64,000 nt of DNA from NCBI RefSeq assembly GCF_013415305.1, contig NZ_JACBXU010000003.1:310001-374000 (forward strand). Direction: 5' to 3'. The position numbers were made by a program, and so were the translations under genes. The notes under the pieces are model-generated. The model saw only the letters and a list, made by a program, of their open reading frames with translations, ran no database searches and was not told the DNA's origin. The DNA is from Pantoea sp. WMus005 (GTDB taxonomy: Bacteria; Pseudomonadota; Gammaproteobacteria; Enterobacterales; Enterobacteriaceae). The first letter of the stretch is position 1. Each line of letters begins with the position of its first letter. Below, in pieces: positions 62,207-64,000 of this stretch.

Positions 62207-62984
62207 TTACCGCACCTCAAACACGACAGGTGCCATCAGCATTACCGGCGTCAGTAAACGATTTGGTAAACACAACGCGCTGGATGATGTCTCGCTGTCG
62301 CTGGAACCCGGATCGGTTACGGTGATCCTCGGACCGTCCGGTTCCGGTAAATCCACGCTGCTGCGCACCATCAATCATCTGGAGCGGGTTGACAAAGGAT
62401 TCATTCAGATTGATGGCGACTATATTGGCTATCAGCAGCGCGGCAATAAGCTCTATGAGCTGAAAGAGAAAGCGATTCTGCGCCAGCGCATTAACGTCGG
62501 CTATGTGTTCCAGAATTTTAATCTGTTCCCGCACCTCAGCGTGCTGGATAACCTGATTGAAGCGCCGATTGCGCATCGGCAGTTAACGAAAACGGAAGCG
62601 ATACAGCGTGCGGGCGAACTGCTGGATATTGTAGGGCTGCGCCATAAAGCGGATGCCTGGCCGCGTCATCTGTCGGGCGGACAGCAGCAGCGTATCGCTA
62701 TTGCGCGCGCACTGATGCTTAATCCGCGTGTCATGCTTTTCGATGAGCCGACCTCGGCGCTGGACCCGGAGCTGGTCGGTGAAGTGCTCGACGTGATTAA
62801 AAAGCTGGCGCGTTCCGGAACTACGCTGGTGATTGTGACGCATGAGATCGGTTTTGCCCGTGAAGTGGCAGACAATGTGGTCTTTATGGTGGATGGCCGG
62901 ATTGTAGAGCAGGGCAGCACGTTGCAGGTGCTCAATAATCCGCGTCATGAACGTACCCGCCGTTTCCTGGCGCGCGTGTTATGA
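62190..62984 (+). CDS. Amino-acid ABC transporter ATP-binding protein (TcyN/GlnQ type)
   Basis: A 264-residue ABC ATPase: Walker A GPSGSGKST, Q-loop YVFQNFNLFPHLSVLDN, signature LSGGQQQR, Walker B VMLFDEPTSALDPE and H-loop VTHEIGF. An insert after the Walker A (YIGYQQRGNKLYELKEKAI) is like that of cystine and lysine/arginine transporters. It overlaps the permease by 17 bases and the next gene by four (ATGA). Confidence 0.9.
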   Translation: MSEAIDYRTSNTTGAISITGVSKRFGKHNALDDVSLSLEPGSVTVILGPSGSGKSTLLRTINHLERVDKGFIQIDGDYIGYQQRGNKLYELKEKAILRQRINVGYVFQNFNLFPHLSVLDNLIEAPIAHRQLTKTEAIQRAGELLDIVGLRHKADAWPRHLSGGQQQRIAIARALMLNPRVMLFDEPTSALDPELVGEVLDVIKKLARSGTTLVIVTHEIGFAREVADNVVFMVDGRIVEQGSTLQVLNNPRHERTRRFLARVL

Positions 62985-63880
62985 GAGCGCTGACGTTAAC
63001 GGTACTGGCGTTGCTCCCGTCACTGGCTTGTTCGGCGGACGAAAGGCTCAGTGTCCAGCAAAACGAGACGCCGATACATGCCCCGGCCAATCCGCAGGCA
63101 ATCAGTAAAATTCCGGCTGACTTCCACTTTATTGAACCCGGTACGCTGACGGTGGCGACCTCGGCGACCAACTCACCGCCGCTGTCACTGCTGGCGTCAG
63201 ACAATGTCACACGGATCGGCAGCGATCCTGATATTGCCAGGCTGCTGGCTGACAGCCTGGGATTAAAGCTGAAACTGGTTCCGGCTTCGTGGGAGGACTG
63301 GCCGCTGGGCATCAGCGCCGGACGCTATGATGTCGCGATGTTCAATATTGCCGTTACCGAAGAGCGCAAAAAGAAGTTCGATTTTGCGACCTATCGCGCC
63401 GACAATCACGCCTTTGCGGTGAAAAGCGACAGTAAAATCAGCCGTATTAACAGTCCGGCTGATATTGCCGGTAAGCGGATTATCGTCTCGTCGGGCACCA
63501 ATCAGGAGCGCATATTGCTGAGCTGGGATCAGCAGAACCGGGCCAAAGGTCTGCCTGCGGTAACGCCTGTCTATCTGACTGATGATGCATCCGCAACGTT
63601 GACATTGCTGTCGGGGCGGGCCGATGCAATGTTCGGGCCTCACTCCATGGCGGCCTGGAAAGTGGCGTCACGCGGGCAGACAAAGCTGGTTGGCAGTGGG
63701 CCGTTTCGCGCCTGGGTTGCCGTGACCACCAAAAAGGGCAATGGTCTGGCCCCCGCGCTGCAGGCTGCACTCGATGACACCATCACGGGCGGGCAGTATC
63801 AACAGGTGTTGTCCCGCTGGGGCGAACAGGATGAAGCCATTGCGCACTCCACGATCAATCCACCGGGCATTGTTTACTGA
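62981..63880 (+). CDS. Polar amino-acid ABC transporter binding protein (second copy)
   Basis: A 299-residue SBP_bac_3 binding protein with a signal peptide (cleavage near CSA, residue 18; the Cys could also make it a lipoprotein). It shares long runs with the protein at 59806: [26 protein letters not shown] and a DDASATLTLLSGRADAMFGP stretch. Ligand-contact parts such as [11 protein letters not shown] versus NIAVTEERKKK differ slightly, which suggests a related ligand. Coupled to the ATPase by the ATGA overlap. Confidence 0.87.
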   Translation: MRALTLTVLALLPSLACSADERLSVQQNETPIHAPANPQAISKIPADFHFIEPGTLTVATSATNSPPLSLLASDNVTRIGSDPDIARLLADSLGLKLKLVPASWEDWPLGISAGRYDVAMFNIAVTEERKKKFDFATYRADNHAFAVKSDSKISRINSPADIAGKRIIVSSGTNQERILLSWDQQNRAKGLPAVTPVYLTDDASATLTLLSGRADAMFGPHSMAAWKVASRGQTKLVGSGPFRAWVAVTTKKGNGLAPALQAALDDTITGGQYQQVLSRWGEQDEAIAHSTINPPGIVY

Positions 63881-63886
63881 GTCTGC

Positions 63887-63916
63887 AGAACCGGCTCGCC
63901 TGCTGCGGCCGGTTCT
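63887..63916 (+). terminator. Hairpin after the sulfur operon
   Basis: Perfect 9-bp arms (63887-63895 and 63908-63916) with a twelve-base loop, six bases after the last stop; no U-run. Confidence 0.55.
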
Positions 63917-64000
63917 CAACCTGATGAGCACAGAATTGAACTACACTCTCCAGCGTTAGTGATTTATCCTGCCCGCCTGTTTCCGTAAAATCCTCACTGT

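Overview
The window reads as enterobacterial DNA of the Erwiniaceae, most likely a large Pantoea plasmid or an accessory chromosomal region of a Pantoea/Erwinia species. Three things point there: a complete desferrioxamine (dfoJ-dfoA-dfoC-dfoS) operon next to a ferrioxamine-type TonB receptor, a PagP and FetAB very close to the enterobacterial forms, and many small regulator-plus-enzyme cassettes facing each other in divergent pairs. No replication gene, rRNA, tRNA, CRISPR array or intact insertion sequence was seen, so plasmid versus chromosome cannot be decided from the sequence.

Layout. 1-4 kb: end of an RskA-type anti-sigma factor, two GNAT acetyltransferases, an OtsA-like protein that has lost most substrate-binding residues, and a Nudix hydrolase. 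4-6 kb: a CTX-M-like class A beta-lactamase with a divergent AmpR-type regulator. 6-8 kb: a LysR regulator divergent from a methyl-parathion-hydrolase-like periplasmic metallo-hydrolase. 8-10.6 kb: an MFS exporter with a divergent TetR regulator and a near-perfect palindromic operator, then a DUF1232 protein. 10.6-17 kb: a sigma-54 activator divergent from a sugar/polyol operon (MFS porter, Gfo/Idh/MocA dehydrogenase, hydroxypyruvate-isomerase-like protein, orphan periplasmic binding protein) with a textbook -24/-12 promoter. 17-26.3 kb: a thiol/electrophile-defence-like block (hydrolase fragment, EamA exporter, OsmC, SDR, LysR, AhpD-like, cupin, amine oxidase, glutathione reductase, zinc alcohol dehydrogenase). 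26.6-32 kb: small hypotheticals, cytochrome b561, DUF1345 protein, FetA-FetB, PhzF. 32.6-36.5 kb: a haloacetate-dehalogenase-like hydrolase, a TetR repressor, an NmrA-like reductase and an epoxide hydrolase. 36.5-41.2 kb: a gene-poor stretch with a small glycine-rich protein, a lone thioester-reductase-like SDR, a tyrosine recombinase and PagP.

41.6-52.1 kb is the iron region. The receptor gene (forward) converges on an M20 amidohydrolase through a shared bidirectional terminator, then the MdfA-like exporter dfoS and the tightly coupled dfoJ-dfoA-dfoC lie on the reverse strand. A 16/19 Fur box, a CRP-like site and a terminator-like hairpin lie in the dfoJ upstream region, and a second terminator-like hairpin separates dfoC from dfoS. 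52.4-55.8 kb holds an ascorbate-type (UlaABC-like) PTS with a divergent GntR/UTRA regulator but no catabolic enzymes. 56.2-63.9 kb is one long forward operon: two flavin-dependent LLM monooxygenases, an M20 deacylase, a GNAT, and a polar-amino-acid ABC transporter with two paralogous binding proteins. Its composition matches the Bacillus ytm/ytn and yxe operons for salvage of sulfur from S-substituted cysteines.

Functionally the window is a set of self-contained niche modules: beta-lactam and electrophile defence, organophosphate/organohalogen/epoxide-type hydrolysis, sugar and PTS uptake, siderophore-based iron acquisition and organosulfur scavenging. All calls are by reading of sequence motifs and remembered family features; no database search was run.
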